Source: Promerops cafer (lineage: Eukaryota > Chordata > Aves > Passeriformes > Nectariniidae). Taken from it: 64,000 bases of DNA. The notes under the pieces were generated by a model. That model made no database searches. It saw nothing but the letters and a program-made list of their open reading frames with translations, and was not told the origin of the DNA. Made by a program: the position numbers and the translations under genes. Of the stretch, positions 28,701 through 43,900 are shown one piece after another; positions within the stretch are counted from its first letter, which is position 1, and each line of letters starts with the position of its first letter. Location of the stretch: positions 2,946,550 to 3,010,549 of the forward strand of contig VZSE01013631.1 in the NCBI GenBank assembly GCA_013398275.1, given 5' to 3'.

Positions 28701-31700
28701 CACATTCCTCCAAGCCAACACACATTCTTATTTTTTGTCTGGCTTAAAAAGAGCACTTGGGCAAGTGGAGGGATGAAGAGAGTTTTGGCGATGTGTTTGC
28801 CTTGAGAAAATATGACTTACACTGTGAATGTAGGTGGAGTGGTTTCCTGGTGGATTTCTGCTGAGTCACTGGATTGTTTTGTACCAGCTCCAAGACTTTT
28901 ATCAGTGGCTGTGGTAGTCCTAATGTACCTGTCTCACAGAATTTCCCCGGTATCTGTGAAGACATTGGTCCTTTTCTCCTGCTTCCCCATGCAGACATTC
29001 CCAGCATCTCTTTTCCTCCTGTACATAGCCATTTATTTTTGTGAAAATGATGGGACACATTGGCTTATGTCAGTCACAGTTTGATAATTCAGGAATAAGG
29101 AGGAACACCTGCACATATGCTTTTCTGCCTAAACCATAATATAGCAAGAGCTTCATTTCTGTAGCAAGCTTGGCTAAAAGAAGACTTGCTTGAGGAAATA
29201 AGGAGTTATCCCAGATGAGCTATGGAGAGTTGTACTGTGCTAATCACATTCTCATTCCTTTTAAGTGAACCAATGACAAAATCAGGGAGATCTGCAATGC
29301 TGAGTGCCTTTCAAGACAGATCTGCTTTACTTAGATGTCCAAGTATGGGCCTCAGTCTGTAATGCCACTCCTACAGATCTTGTAGCTGAGGCTGTCCAGG
29401 TCTGGCTGCACACTGCACTGGTAAGGCAGACAGATGTTGGTGACTGCTTCAAATAGAACAAGCTTGAAGATGTGACATCTGTGGTGTGAGGGAAAAACAC
29501 TATCCGCATATTTGAACTCCAGGAGATCACGTGAGCAGTTGCAACATGCACCAGAGGCTTCATATGTGATATTCAGACAGTGAAATGGCCACAAGCACAG
29601 CTCAGAGAGCTGGAAGATGTGTGGGGTAAGAGTATAGGGCATCCAGCAGCTCTGTGGTGAAAAATGGTGTGTGCCAATGGAGCTGCCATCCTGCCCCAGC
29701 CACGGAGGGCATGAGCAGCCATAGCTCTACTCATGGTGAGGACACTCAGGCCTGGCACTGCCAGCACTGGTGGAGCAATTAACTGGGACCCATGAAACAC
29801 CCATACACAGCAAGTCTCACCTCCAAGGCGATGGTAGACCTGAGCTCTTCTGTCTGTCAGGCTTATTTTTTCATGAGTTGAGATCTCACAAATCTTGTGT
29901 TGTTGAGCCCAAGGAAATTTTCTTCTGGGATGCCTGATTGCTCCTTTTGACTCTTCTTTTGACCTAGAACAGGTTGTAGAGCAACCAGGTGTGAGGGGAG
30001 TGCAGAGGGATGAACCACATTGACTGCAACTGTACGTGTGAAGTGAACATGTTCATGGCAGTGTGCATTTGCTTGGATAACCTACCTGCACCTATAGCTC
30101 AGATGTAGATCCATACAGTCCATTGCACTTGGATGTGCATTGAGTCTCTTGGGAGCTGAACTGTGCCCAGGTGTTTGCTGCACCAAAGGGTGGCTGCTGG
30201 GGCTAAGAACCATGCCGGGAGTGTGGTTAGTATTCCACCAGGACAGCTGCAGGCAAGTGGTGGAAGCCCATGTCCTGTCCCTTCCAAGTTTACCTGCATA
30301 GGTGCATCCAGAGACCAAAAGGAGGTCCAGGAGAAGATAGTCCGTGCTGGTGAAGAGCAAGGCAAGGACAGTCTCTGGCAGAGGTGACGGTGTAAGAGCT
30401 GAGCCGTAGCTGGAGTAACAAGCCAAGCCACCATACCGTACAGCTGAGTTGCCAAAAGAGGTAGCCCTGACCTCTGCAGAGCCAGCAGGAGGTGTCAGGT
30501 TGGAAGGAACAGGCAGGCCAGAGGGGGAACAACCATGCACACCAGGCTGGGTGGACCCACCATGCACCTGGGGGCTGGATATCTGTTTCTTTAAGAAAAA
30601 TCATCCTCTGGCTCAGAGCCCAGACCCTCAAATCTGCTGTGAATCAAGCTGCCCTCTTTCAGCACTGCACATACCTTTCATATTTCTTTCCCTCAAGGAA
30701 CTGTTTTGTGATGATTAATGAATTATGAAGGTCACCTTTTGAATTTTCAGCTCTTACAGAACTCCAAATAAAACAAAATCCGGAAGAGTTCCAGCTAAAA
30801 GTGTCATGGCAAATGCGTCCATTTTACTTTATTTATGATTATGTTCACAATGGACTTATTAAGTACATTCTTTAAATAAACAGAACTTGAGACTGTTTGT
30901 GAAATGCTGGGGTTTTCTGCCTTAAAACATCTGCTGCCTATTTCATAAGGACCATTTGGGTAACACTAGAGAATGTACAGATATGCATCTATTCCTGGAA
31001 ATTGCTTAAGCATACTTCTAAAATGTAGAAATCTGCACCTTTACCACCCAAGAAAACCTAAAACTAAAATTAATGAGACTGGGCAGTCTCTAGCTGAGAG
31101 AAATTCAATAAATCTACCCTGCACATGAACTGTGTTGGTATGTGAGACTGGAAAGCTTGCTGGCAGGAGACAGGGAAGTTGTCTGTAAGTCTGTTAACTC
31201 AGACTAATCCTTCATGATGCTGCATAAAGCAACCTGGCTTTTTGAGCACTGTGCTTTTTCGAATGGTGTACCTATTGAATAAACATCTGGACTTGCATCT
31301 TCTTTCATAACTGATGATGCTCTGGATGTGAACTTCCTTTTGAGTGCCCATGTCATTATATGGTTAATAATTTATATCCTTGAGGAATCTTCTTTTAGAT
31401 GCCAAGTACGAAGAGGCAGATCTTAGGAACATCTGCAGGATAAGCTTTTCATGAGACGTATTCCTTGACAAATATCTCCATGATATTTGATATCTCACCC
31501 CCTCACTGTCAGTAAGAGTCCAACTGCACTCTGACATCCAGTGCTTCTGTAGACAGTGTTAGACCTTCTCCAGTCTGGCTGCTACTTGGCTTTCCTTTTC
31601 GTAACCATCTTCTCCCTAATCAAAAAGAAGTCAGAAAATTAAGTCAGATTTAGCCTTCAAAGTCCAGCTGCTGCAGAGTGCTCCACAGCATTTCTTGCCG

Positions 31701-34700
31701 CTTCCTACCTTCCTTGCTCCTCAGCCCGTCGCAGCCTTGATGTTCCTCTGAATAATGGCATGTCCTGCCCAAGTTTGCTTAAGCCACACTGAACTGACTT
31801 GAAGGATGCAGCTGAGATTGTAAGAAGCCCCTTTGAACATTTGCTGAGCTGCTGTCACATGGGGTGTAGATATCCCATCCCATTCATTTATAGCACAGAT
31901 TGCTGTTCTGTTCTAGAAGAAAACAAAAGTCCCATTTCCAGTGCACACTGTTAACATGGCTAGACTTCACAAGTACCTGCCTGTTACAGACAGTACGATG
32001 AAATTCATTGTCTGTGCCTGTTATGCTGTTTGTTGGTCTCCCCAGTAGATGAACAGGGACCATATAAGCTTGTGGGTTTTGGATGAAAGCTGCCCTAGAC
32101 TACTATTTCCCTCTTCCAGAACTACCACACCTCATCAAAGACTAATCTTGCTCTAGACCTGGGAAAAAGAAGAGGAAACAAAGCACATGAGTTGTAATAT
32201 AATGTGATGCATTGTCTGGCTTGCAAGGGAGGCTTGAGAAACTGAGCAGGACTTTATAAGACCACAATGGAAAGAGCCTTTCTGGTCCTAAATGACAGCC
32301 ATGTGATCCCAGCAATAAACAATCAGCCCAATCACAATTCTTTAGGACATGTGACTTTAAACTATCTTCAGAGCTCACAGATCATCTTCATGGCAGAAGG
32401 GTGAGTTGGTACCCAGCCACTCACATCTGTTCCCTTCACTCAGCTCAGGAGCTGTTCAGAGGACTTACTTTCTAAAGCCTTTGCATAGCTCCCTTTCAGC
32501 CTGGCACTTGAAGGTTTTGCAGAGCACGGTATGTGTGCAAAGGCTAAATTGACAGCCAGATTCTTTTACATTTATCTGGGGATGTACAAAAACACTATCA
32601 CAACCCCTTAAGATCATCTTAATTATTTACAAATGCACAAATTCAAAGCACCTGAAATCTAAACTGCCTCTTTTCACTTAGTGATTTTGATCTCAGGTCA
32701 GTTGTTCCCTTGGCCTTAACCTGCTCTTAACCAAAAAGCTGAGACACATCAGACCTCTTCCTTGCCATTTCTAAAGAAACATCTTTATGCCAAACTCATT
32801 CCTGCAGATGAAGGATTTGTCACTTTCTCAGCTGGCTAGCCACAAATGCAAGCTCACAACATCTGGTTTTACACTAGTGATTGACAGCACATATATTTAT
32901 TCCTAACTAGCAATGTCTCCATAGCTGTCCTGTCAGCTGTGTCTGTCGAGATGGTGCACACTGCACGGCCTCACTGCTGCTGAGCTGCATCAGAGCGAAG
33001 GCACCTTGACCCTGGTCATCACTCCAAACATTTCATATCCTGGGAACAGCTGTAGTGACTCGCACATAACTCTTGAAAGAGCACCAGTCTGGATCCTGCG
33101 TTGTCTGGATTTGTTATCAGTGAAAATGCCCTGATCCTGCTGAAGTTTCTTTTCTCTGGTTCTTGTGTGGCTGAAAGGGAGGCTAAATCTGGGCATAACA
33201 GCATGCTTGATTGTTTGTATTAAATATGGTGTCTCTGGGCCTTAGAGCTTCTTGCACTATTCAGGACAGTTATTAAATTCTCCACCAATACATCTGAGGA
33301 GTGTTTTAATTTTAGGAAAAGAACAAGCTCAGCCTCATGCAGGCAAGAATTAGCCATTCTTGTTCCCTTACTATGGAGGGCATGGAAGAAGGAAGGAAAA
33401 ACCTGGCAGGAGCATTGTCTGCCTTGGCTTGCTGAGAGCAAAAGGATGGTGAGATCTAGGATATGTCACTTGGAGAAAGTCATTCTGGTCAAAGCTTTAG
33501 CAAGAGAAGCAAGGATCCTTCCTCAGATCATCTTAAAAACACATTAGAGGAATCCTGCAGCAATTCTCATGTAAACTGCAGGCTATCAGGTAAGAGGGTT
33601 TGCTATGTCATCCAGGAGTCATTAGAAGAGAGAAAACTTTCTTGCTTGAGGGACTTCAGCAGCCTCCCAGCTTGAAGATTCAATTTTTTCTGGCAGTAGC
33701 AACTGCCAGCTGATATTATTTCTGTCTCACCGGTGAAGAGAAAACAATAGCTCTCTCTTGGGTGTATGTTTTTGATGGAAGTTGTGGTTAAGAACAGAAA
33801 TGACACTGAGATGCCAGAGTCTTGGCACCTCTGGGATGCAGAGCAATGGGTCTTTCAATTCTGCATACACCAGCAGTGGGGTGGGCAATGCTCCCCTTCT
33901 CAGGCAGGGGATGGCCTCACTCCTTGGACTGACTTTGCCAAAACAGCAGCTCCGTGCTGTGTGTGTCTCAAGGTGCACAGAGTGCTGGGGATTTCTAGAC
34001 TGGTGAGAAAGCAGGCTCAGCACAACTGCTGACCTTGCCAAAAAAGACCCTTACACAAATCTTCAAATGAAGACCAAATATAACCTCTTGATAATAAAAT
34101 TTCGCAGGAATTCATCACGTTCATCTGGATTTATGGAGTAGGAAGCTTTTGCTCTGTTCTGATTCAGTTAAATAATGATCTGTACCAGCTGCTGTAAACT
34201 GGGTGAGTTCACTCCTTTGATTCAGTTATGCCTACGCATTTTGGAGTCAGCATCCTCCTCCTTCATGGAGCTATCTTCAGAAAGTTTTGCCCTCCCATGG
34301 GGCTGGGGGAGCTTGTCTGCTGGCAGCAGTGGGGCCGTGCTGCCCCACAGCCCACTGTTGCGTGGTCACTGCCTCCCACCTGGCCCATTGTGCATGCATG
34401 AAGCACAGATAACCAGAGGCAAAAGCCACAGTTTGCAGTGAAGTCCCCCTTAAACCTTGTCTTTGCTCTGATGGTTTCAAAACCCTGGGTAATATTTCAG
34501 ATGCTGATGTGTTGCATCACCTCCTCACATGTGTTTGAGGTTGTCCCCCCATCTCCCTTAGCTGCTTACCTTGCCAGGAGATCTGCCATCTCCCACTCTG
34601 TCCTGGGGCACTGAGCACCTTGAGGGAAGGGACTGTGCCTCTGCACCACCAGTGAGATGGGGGCTGTGTTAAGAGCTCCCAGTCAGGCTGCTGGGCCTTG

Positions 34701-35743
34701 TGTAGGCTCAGCTCATACCCCTGTCTCTGCACTATCAGTATAGGGGCCTGGGGGTGGAGGTAGGGTGTCTCTGTGTTAGTTTTAGCCTCTATCAGCAGAA
34801 TATGTCTTTTCAAGATTTCATTCTGTTCTGATTTTTTTCTAGTCACTTAGCCATGGTCTCAGTCCTCCTGCAGTCTGAAGGACTAATGGATGGTAACCTC
34901 TTCCAAGAATGACATGTCATTTCCTGAGGCATCTTTCACCTTTGGAGATATTCCCTTTACACAGAGATGACTCTTCCTTGCTTCTAAAGAAGGAACCCCT
35001 TAGAGGAAGGTCTGTAGTGATAGATACTGCAAAGCCTGGGTGTGGAGCAGGCAGAACAGTCATAGACAGAGGTCATTTCAATTTTCCAGGTAGGCTCAAC
35101 TATCCAGGCAGGACAATGAAGTTACTGCTCTCCAGGCCTGCCTATTTTAGGCCTTTATGCCTAGGTCTCTGTGACATGTGCTAAGAGTAAATGTGACACT
35201 TCACAAGCGTTTCTGCCAAACTTGCTGACAACCCAGCAGCAGCTGGAAGGGGCAGTGGTGATTTCCACTGTGCTTTCCAGTTAGGAGTTGGGACATCTTT
35301 CATAAACCTTCAAGGAGAAGAGATATAGCAATGAGTAGCTTTAGGTTCTGGCCTTCTTTTGTTCTTAATTTGAACAGCTCCTGTCCTAATTATAATCATT
35401 TGCCATGTGATTTTAAAGTAATTATGAATTGACTGTAATGCATGCAGATTACTGATCTCTTATGCACAAAATTAATTTACTCTGCCAGCAATTTCAGATA
35501 CTGAACTTCAGCTGGTGACTCACAGCTTTGCGTAAACGATTCTACAGAAAACCAGTGAAATAGTAAACCTTCAATACATATTTTTCTTTAACAGAATCTT
35601 CATTATTACTCCTTAAAAGGAAACTTTGCCAGTGAAAAAGAAAACACTCCCACACAAACACGGGCAATTTAACTGGATACCTTTTATGAGGTAGGAGATT
35701 GTTTTACACCTGATGCATTTATTATGATTACACTTAATTACAG

Positions 35744-35759
35744 AAAAAAAAAAAAAAAA
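35744..35759. repeat. A16 homopolymer
   Basis: A run of sixteen A next to an AT-rich segment; no recognisable element body is attached. Confidence 0.9.
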
Positions 35760-36062
35760 GAAAATCACATCATGGGCAGAGGTACACTAGAGAAGCTGAG
35801 AGCAAAACCTTACCAGGTTCCTTGTCCAAGAGTCACTGGGTCATCTCTGCATATGAAATGCTGCAGGTCTAGTAACCATGGCTGGAGGATGCAGCCCAGG
35901 AGGAGAAGCTATAAAACACAGAGCAGTCCTTAAAAGATAGAGGCCCTTCCAAAACCACAGGCTGCTTATGAAACAGGCCAATTCAGTCAAACCAATGGAC
36001 ATTCCTGTTTTGCAATCAATAAAGTAGACCTAAATCTAATGAAATAGTTGAAAACGGCATGG

Positions 36063-36136
36063 AAATCACAGAGTCTTAGAAAGGTTTGGACTGGAAAGGA
36101 TCTTAAAAATCGCCTAGATGTCCTTCCCAAATCTTG
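36063..36136 (-). mobile_element. Short CR1 LINE remnant, reverse orientation
   Basis: AATCACAGAGTCTTAGAAAG, then GTTTGGACTGGAAAGGATCT and TAAAAATCGCCTAGATGTCC match the reverse-complemented last 70 bp or so of CR1. Confidence 0.8.
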
Positions 36137-37884
36137 ATCAGCTTTACTAAATTATTCAAAAAAATTGCAGACAAGACTGCCAGGGACCCATCTCAAACCA
36201 TTCCATGTACCAACACCAGCACAGTGGCTCTCCAGTGTCAGGGAAGCAGCAGACCCACCATATATGCACAAAGGCCATTTGTCAGAACTTATGGATGTTA
36301 AGAAGCTTGGGAAGCTAACCTGGGAACTCAGGAGATCTCTGCCCAAGGAAGCAACCAGCCATCAGATTAAATAGGGATTGATAGCTTGCCATAGGAACCT
36401 TTCAGCTGGTGACACTGTCAGGGGAGGGAACTGATACCAAAACCCTCAGTTCCAGTTAAAGTTATGCCAAGAAGTTCAGGCTGCAGAATTAGGTCAGTCA
36501 ATTCCTTGGCATTTGTCATTGCCTGCCCAATACTCCCTTCAGAAGATTGTGATGATAAATTTACTACAGTTTCATAAAATATCACATACAATCACTTGCT
36601 TATGAACCACATTGTGACTCTTCTACAGCAGAGACCATTACCCAGCAGAAAAAGAGTGTCCTAATTCACAGCATCATTTCTGGGAGGGCAGCCCATGGCT
36701 GTGAACATCAAGATCAGCCCCACTGACCAGAATTCCTAATCCTCAGCTCTGAAGCAAGTGTGCTTCTGTCTATTCTATACAATACTTCTGAACACCAGGC
36801 TTGTCCATTTTTTACTTACTGATATCAGCCACAGCATCTGAGGCTTAATTCACATCAAGAGAAAGTCCTGCTGACTCCAGAGAGGGCCAAGGCAGGCCCA
36901 CAGTGATGAAAGAGTGCTGGAGACCAAGTGTTCAGCCGCCTCACAAGCGGGAGTTGTTAGCAAACAATGAATTAGTTCTCTTTTATAAAGATCTTGCAGC
37001 AGTGCACTCAGGGAGAGGAAACGTAAGAGCCACTTGGAAAGGAACAACAGCACTACAGAGTGAATGAAGCCTTTATCACACAGCAGTCCAACAAAAGCAG
37101 GATTCCATGGCTGTGGCAGAGGAGTAGCAGCTCAGTAGCACTGCAGCCGTACAGGTATATATCTTCAGGCAATTACATAAGCTGAGGTGTCACAGGATGC
37201 AGTGCAGATAATTGAAGGGGACCATTGGGGAGACAAAGCATAGGACAACTCTTTGTTCCACAGATCTGCAAATACTTCACATCAATAAACAGGTCGAAAT
37301 ATCCTGGGTGCCTCTCGTTTTTGTGTCCTGAGTGTGTGCACTTGCTGTCTGGGGCTGGATCAGGGACCATGGGCGAGGGCTTGACCTTCAATACAGTCCC
37401 TGGCTAAAGGTGAGTTGATAACCAGGGTCCTCACGCTCACCCCACAAATGTCCCCAGAATGAAACAGAGCTATACAGTCCTCATTTATCTGGAAAAGAGA
37501 GGGAGGCAAGTGTGCAGTCTAGGCATATTGCTGGGAAATACCTGTGGAAGCACTGCTGGCCAAAAGGTGGTTGAGTATGATGCTGCTGGGGACAGCAATT
37601 ACTGATTTTACTGAGTCAAATGGAATTTGGTGGGACTTGCCCACTAGACAGAAAGTCCTGGAGAGTAGATCCAGGCATAACTGTACTTACACCACATATT
37701 TGGTGGCATCCGTTCCAAAGGCAGCTGTGGCCAATGTGACCATAACTTTACATTATCTTAGCTCTCTCCATTTTCTGCCATCTTTCTGACAGCTCTAGCT
37801 CAGGAGGAGCTAAGAAGGACAGAAACCAACCCAGGGAATATAGAAGTTCAGGCAATTAACGCATCAAATATGTTTTTGGTCTCT

Positions 37885-37922
37885 CTATCTATCCATCCAT
37901 TCGTCCATCTATCCATCCATCG
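37885..37922. repeat. Imperfect (ATCC)n/(ATCT)n microsatellite
   Basis: CTATCTATCCATCCATTCGT followed by CCATCTATCCATCCATC is an interrupted tetranucleotide repeat of the same unit as the longer array at 51,477. Confidence 0.85.
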
Positions 37923-40900
37923 CTTCCTTCCCAGGTCCAGTCTACAGAGAAGGGCACGGTTGAATTGGGTCAATCAGGAGATGGGACAGGTGGTAATCTG
38001 GGATTTCCCTTGTCTTCTGACTTCTACCCTGGCAGAAGTTGAACCCCAGTGGTACTTTCACTCAAGCTCAGGTGACTCTTACTTGACTCTACACTCAGGC
38101 CAGGCAGTCCAGTAAGAACTTGCTACCTTTGTCTAAGGCACAGATGTTTTTCTGGCCAGGGGCCACACTTGTTTATGTGAAAAACACGTAAGTGGACTAA
38201 AGGTATAAGAAGAGGCAGTCTTTAAAGGATGTGCCTACTTTACTGAGTAGAAGAGACCCAGAGAGACAGCTCAAGTACTGAATCCCCCAAGCAGCTGTCC
38301 ATACTCTGAACTCATTCCCTGACTCCAATCCGGATGTCTTCAGAGAAATCTTGTCCAAGAAGGACTAGCCCTGAGCATTGTGAACACCCAGTGCAGCGTG
38401 GTAGTGAGGCTGGGGTGTCTTCAGCTGTATTTAGTCTCCAGAATAACTCATCTAGTCTCCACTGTGTTTAACAGTGTGGACAAAGCTGTGCAGAATCTGA
38501 GTGGTCAGTACACTAATAACTGATCTATCCTTAAGTCATGAGCATATCCTTAGACTTCCACAGCAAAAAAGGGAGTGAGAAGTAAGGAAGTAATGAAGTT
38601 GTTAATGATCCTGGAAATGGAAGAGAGTTGAAAGCCCATAAAGGAATCAAGAAGTAAAAATAGAGGTGAGGCTACCTGCATAAAAGTTTGAGAAGCAGTG
38701 ATTCAGGTAAGTCCTAACTAGGAATAACCAGGTTTTCTGGGCTGAAAGCAAATGTATTGCTCTTTGGGGAGATATGTGCAGTGTTTCCAGTCTCTGACCC
38801 CTGAGTAGATTTTGATCAAGTCAAAGGCAACTTGAACTCATTCCTTCTCCATTGGGAGCAAAAAGTGACATAAGAATCTGATGGTGGCAACTTCTCTAAA
38901 ATCACAGTTTGGATCTCAAGTTATAGTCATGCAACAATTCCTTCAGAGATATTCAACAGCTGGTTGATTTGGTTGTGCTTCACTGCCCAAAATGTGAAAT
39001 TGAAAATAGTAAAGCCTAATTCAAAGTCTTCTTCTTTGATGTTCAGGCAACACCTTGAATGTGTTCCCCAGGAATTGGGAGTTAAAAGGATTTTGGAAAG
39101 TTCAGCTCCCAACAGGCAGTAAGACCCAGAGAAGCATCTCTTCTTCATGGATGCTTAGGGGTTTTTTTCCTCCATTCTTTTAGTACCTAAAAACGAGAAC
39201 ATAGTGATGCTTTGCCCACTTCTTCAGGCTCCTTTGGATGACTCAGAACCACTGTGTGCAATTTTGTGACTTAAAAGAGGGAAGGGCAAAGCTCTACCAC
39301 TTGTTACTGTACTTAAAGCTGTAATTGTGTGTCAGTACTTGCAAATATCAAGGCCATCTTTGGAGACAATGATGTGTAATGGCTCTTCCAGCTATATCCC
39401 GTTTGTCCAGTGGAACATAATGGCTAAATCAATGTAAAGTGTCATGCATTTCTTTTTTCTGCTCTCCCTGGGGCTGTTCTTTCCAGTTACGTATGTTCAG
39501 CTTTGATCTCTAGAAAAATCAATGAAGATTTAGTTGTTCTCAAAAAACCCCAAGCTAAAAATTTAAAGCATTTTCTGTCATCTTGGTGTGGAATATGTAA
39601 TCCCTCTCCCCCTCAGGTACCCTTCAGAGCACGTGACTCAGCACGCTTTTGTGAAATAAGCAGTAGCATAAAAACAAGTTTTTACTTAAATGGGTTTTTT
39701 CCTCGAATCTCATTCTTAACCATAATCAGTGAAGTTTTATTATTTGTACTGTCATAAAAGAAACACTACCACTTTGCTGTTCCTGAAAAATAAAGACAGT
39801 TTTCACTCTCAGAAAAATGAAATGAAAATAATTGACTTCTGTATCCATGCTTTGACATTCTCCTTGTGTCAAACCCTGGTTTTCAGTTCACTTCCACACA
39901 ATAGAGATGCTCATGATGCAGTTAGCCAATGACTGCAAGAAGAACAGGCATAGCTATCAGACTGTATGGGAGAATAATCTGAAAATAATTTAAAAAAGAG
40001 CCAGCATACTGAGCACAAACCGAAATATTTATATGTTTATAGAAAAACAAATCTTTACAGAAGATGTAGGAATGCATTTGCAATAAAATCTTCATTTTAG
40101 CTCTTAGACCTTCACAGTGGCTCTTGCTTCCAGTACAACTTTCCGTGCTTTACAAAGATCAGATAGCACAACCCATAAATAATGCCTTGTCTCTCAAGCC
40201 CCCTTGAGAAGCAGTAAAGTTTCATACCCTAAGATATAATTCTGCTCTTATTGCAGAAAAACCTGCGATATTCAGGAATGATGCAACACCATCAGAACAT
40301 CTCTCTGCAAAGTGTATCAGGGGTCTTGGGGGCTAAAGGCATGGCACCCAGAAGGGTTTGGCATCACAGCTCACAGGCAGACTGCTCAATGAAGCAGTGG
40401 GAGCCCTGAGCAATCCAGGGCAAACAAAGTAATTCACTAACATTTCAGAAAGTGCTTGGTTCTGATTTTAGCAACTCAAATATACCAAAGCTGCCTGGAT
40501 ATTGAAAAAGAAAGCATCTGCTTAGGAGCATCAGGATTTCAACAGGTATAAGGTAAAAGCTGTGAAAAGTACCTTCAGGGCACTTCTTGGCCTGTTCCTC
40601 CGATTTATATATTTTTTAGTATTTATATATTCTTCCCATGGGTTGTGTGGAAGTTTGGGAGCTTTGCTTTGCAAACAGAAGCAGACTGAAGTAGATTCAA
40701 CAGCCCAGCTCAACCAGTTGCTTGCACTTCTTCTGAGGAAGGAAAGAAGCCAAATCCTCCTGCAGCGTGGGGGTGTATCAGCACACCAGCTGGGTTACTG
40801 CTGACACTGCCAAGCAGGCAGGATGCAGAACCAGGCACAGCCATTCTGGTGCTGATTCTGTGCCCCAATTCATCTCCCCCAGTAATGAGCTCAGTGTTGG

Positions 40901-43900
40901 CGCCGAGTTTACTTGGGTCTGGTAGGAAGCATGTGTAACTCCATTTTTGGGGGAAAAAAACCCCAAGCTCTTTATCTGCAGCTGCTCAGCAAATGATGTC
41001 ATCAAAGACTCAGTTTCATTGCTTAAAGTTGAAAATATTTTTGTCAAGCATCTTCCCCTACTCTTATGTAAGAACAGACCACACGGGGTGGAGAATGCCA
41101 GGAACCGACGTACGCTTACATCTGTGGTCACTGGTGCCACTGAAAAGGCTTCTTGTAATGCCACTCAGCAAATATGATGTCCTTGCAGGCCATTTGTGGG
41201 GAGCAGGTAAGCCAGGAAATGAAGCTGTAGGGTATGGAGTGTTTGGCTCTATAAGGAAGCAAAACAGCCCATGGCATTTTGTTCTGGTTTATCTCTCTCC
41301 CATCTTCTCTGGCTCAGCCAAGCATCACCAGCCACACTGCAGGAATCATCTGGTACTTTTCTTAAAAGCCACAATCCAGCTTCAACTTGACTGGTGTCTC
41401 CAGAGTAATCTGAGGGAGGTTAAACCAGCAAATTAGATTCTCTCCTCATCTGACCAGCAGAAATTTCTGGAGTGCAAACTGTAGAAACCCGGGCACATCA
41501 GAGGTGACTCTGAGGACAGGTCAAGCACACAGGAGTCTGAAACACAGTGTTTGAGATTGCCTAATGCAAATGAGGTTTCTGAAGGCAGAAATCAACTTTG
41601 GCCAGCACTTAAGACTGTACTGGGAAGTGTGTGGAGAAGAGCACAAAGGCTTAAGTAAAGCTGGTGCTTTCCAAGCCTTGGTGTGGAGGATGTTGCTGTG
41701 GATGCATGCAAAATGCTTCTCTCTTCCAGAAGGCTCCAGGAGGATGCCCTGGTGAGACCCCTTCCTTCTGAAAGATCACGAGAGGTCTGTTAGCAGGGGC
41801 TGACAGCACCTCCTTTCCACCTGGCTGGACCATCCATCACCCATTCAGGCCACTGCAGCAGAGACAAATCCAATTACGTGCTAACCCACCAGCTCCTCCA
41901 TTCATCTCTTTCTGCAGGGGAAAAAACATCCACACCAACCTATGCAGCAAAAACACCACCACCCCAATAGCTCACATTTGGGAATGTTGGGAGGACACAG
42001 TACCCTGCTCTGCCTGGGCTGGAGAGGTGATGTCCGGTCTCTTGGCAAAAACAAGGGCAGGAAGGAGAGGCAGCACCCCAGCAAGGGGTGCAGGGACAGG
42101 GATGGGGATAGGGACAGGCAGGGAGTATAGGCTGCATGGCTCTGCACCCCACCACAGGGGACCAGGGATTGTCCCCAGCAGGCCTGGAGCAAGTGCCTCT
42201 GTTTGATCAGGAGCTCAGCAGAAAATGTTACTTACACAGAGCTCAGCAGAGGTTTAACACCACATTATACACACAAAACCAGTACATGCTAACAAGATGA
42301 GACTATATATTTATTATACGCTGGAAAACAGGAAAAAACAATACTTACAAAAGACCCTGTAACCTTCTCTTGTGCTCTTTCTTTTGTGCTCAGCTCGAGC
42401 TGCCGCATGCTGGTCTCTGTGAGGTTGGGGACAGACAGCAAGATCCCCACACTGGGCCACCACACAGCCAAGGGTACTCCCTGCCACAGCAAAAGCTCTT
42501 GCTCAGGTGCACTGAGGTTCCTGGGCTCAGTGTTTACCTGTGCACAGAGGGAAATAAGGCTCAGGGAGACTTTTCTGAGCATTATAAATTTCCAGTGGAG
42601 ATGGATCCTACCAGGCCTGGAGTAAGAGCCTCCCATGGCTGTTCACATATCACTGATGCCTATAAGCACTTATTGAGCTCATTTTAGGAAATAGGACTAA
42701 TGCCCACATCCCAACCTCTGTAGAGGCTTATTTCACTGAGTCAGGGCTAAGCAGTGTCAGTAGCTCCCCCTTCTTGGTGCAATCTGCCCCAGGCAGCAGC
42801 CCCCAGCTAAGGCTTGGGCACACAAGGCTTCTGCTTCCCGCACTCGTCCTCCCTCAGCTCTCTGCTTTGGCTCTCCCTCTGCCCCATGCTGACTGAGAGC
42901 AACAAGGGCCTGGTTCAAATGAGAGCTGATCATAGTAGCAACTTGCCCAAGCCTCCAAGCACAGCCCCAGGGAGATTAAACAAAGTTGTTAAAGTCCCCA
43001 GTGAGCAACATTTCCTAAAAGGGATGAATCAATCAAATTTCCTCAATCCTGGAGGAAGAGGGCAACAGGAGAGCAAGCAGATGATGTACAGTAACCAGCA
43101 TTTCCTTTCCCAAAGCACACCAACCCCTGTCTGGAACTCTCAAGAGCTGCAGCTCCCAGGTTTCCATGACTCAATGACTTTGGCTGACACCACTTTCTTC
43201 AGCTCACTCCAATGGATTGCATGACCATTTTCTTAAAGTACAGAAAAGCTGGAGAAGGGAGAAAAATCACCACAAGGCACCCTTTCTCTTTCCTAATTCT
43301 GTCTCCATATTAGTAGATTGATTTAAAAATCCTACAATTGAAAAGATAAGCGTTGGAGCTCAGGATGTTCTCTAATTTTCTGAACCTTTGGGTCACATTA
43401 GATCATAGCCCATCACTTTTCTTTTAGGGTGTGAAGGTCAGAAATCTGCATTGAGTGACAGGAGAGATTTGTCTCTCGGAGCCAAGGGTTTTAAAGTAAA
43501 AGTCACACCACAGGACTTGTGCTGTTAAAGCAAGAATTTATAACATAATAAATAATTAATAAAAAATGGTAAGAAAAGTCTAGCCTGCCTTTGATTTCTG
43601 GTGAGGAAAGTGGCATTTTCTTGAGAGCAGCAGCAAAGACTACATGAATTTATTTTTCAGACAGAAGAAACTGTCTGTAGTTGTCAGTAATAAAATTTTC
43701 TCTCAGACTTCCTGCCTGTGGACAGATCATATGGAGTTTTTCAGGAAAAGAAAAGGAACATAAGAAATAGAAAAAATATAAGATATAAAAGTCTTCCAAG
43801 TTTCCATTTGCTTTGGGAAATCTTTCATTAAGGCCTTGGATGCCACAAAGTGCCCTTAGGACTAAAATTGTTATTGACAAACTTCTAGAGGCTTTCTCAG

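Noticed and set aside
30082..30631. Overlapping open frames of 113-161 codons in three frames of the minus strand
   Set aside because: Three frames open at once points to local base composition; no recognisable domain or splice context was found.
42905..42930. GGTTCAAAT resembling a tRNA B box
   Set aside because: No matching A box, acceptor stem or terminator T-run is present around it.
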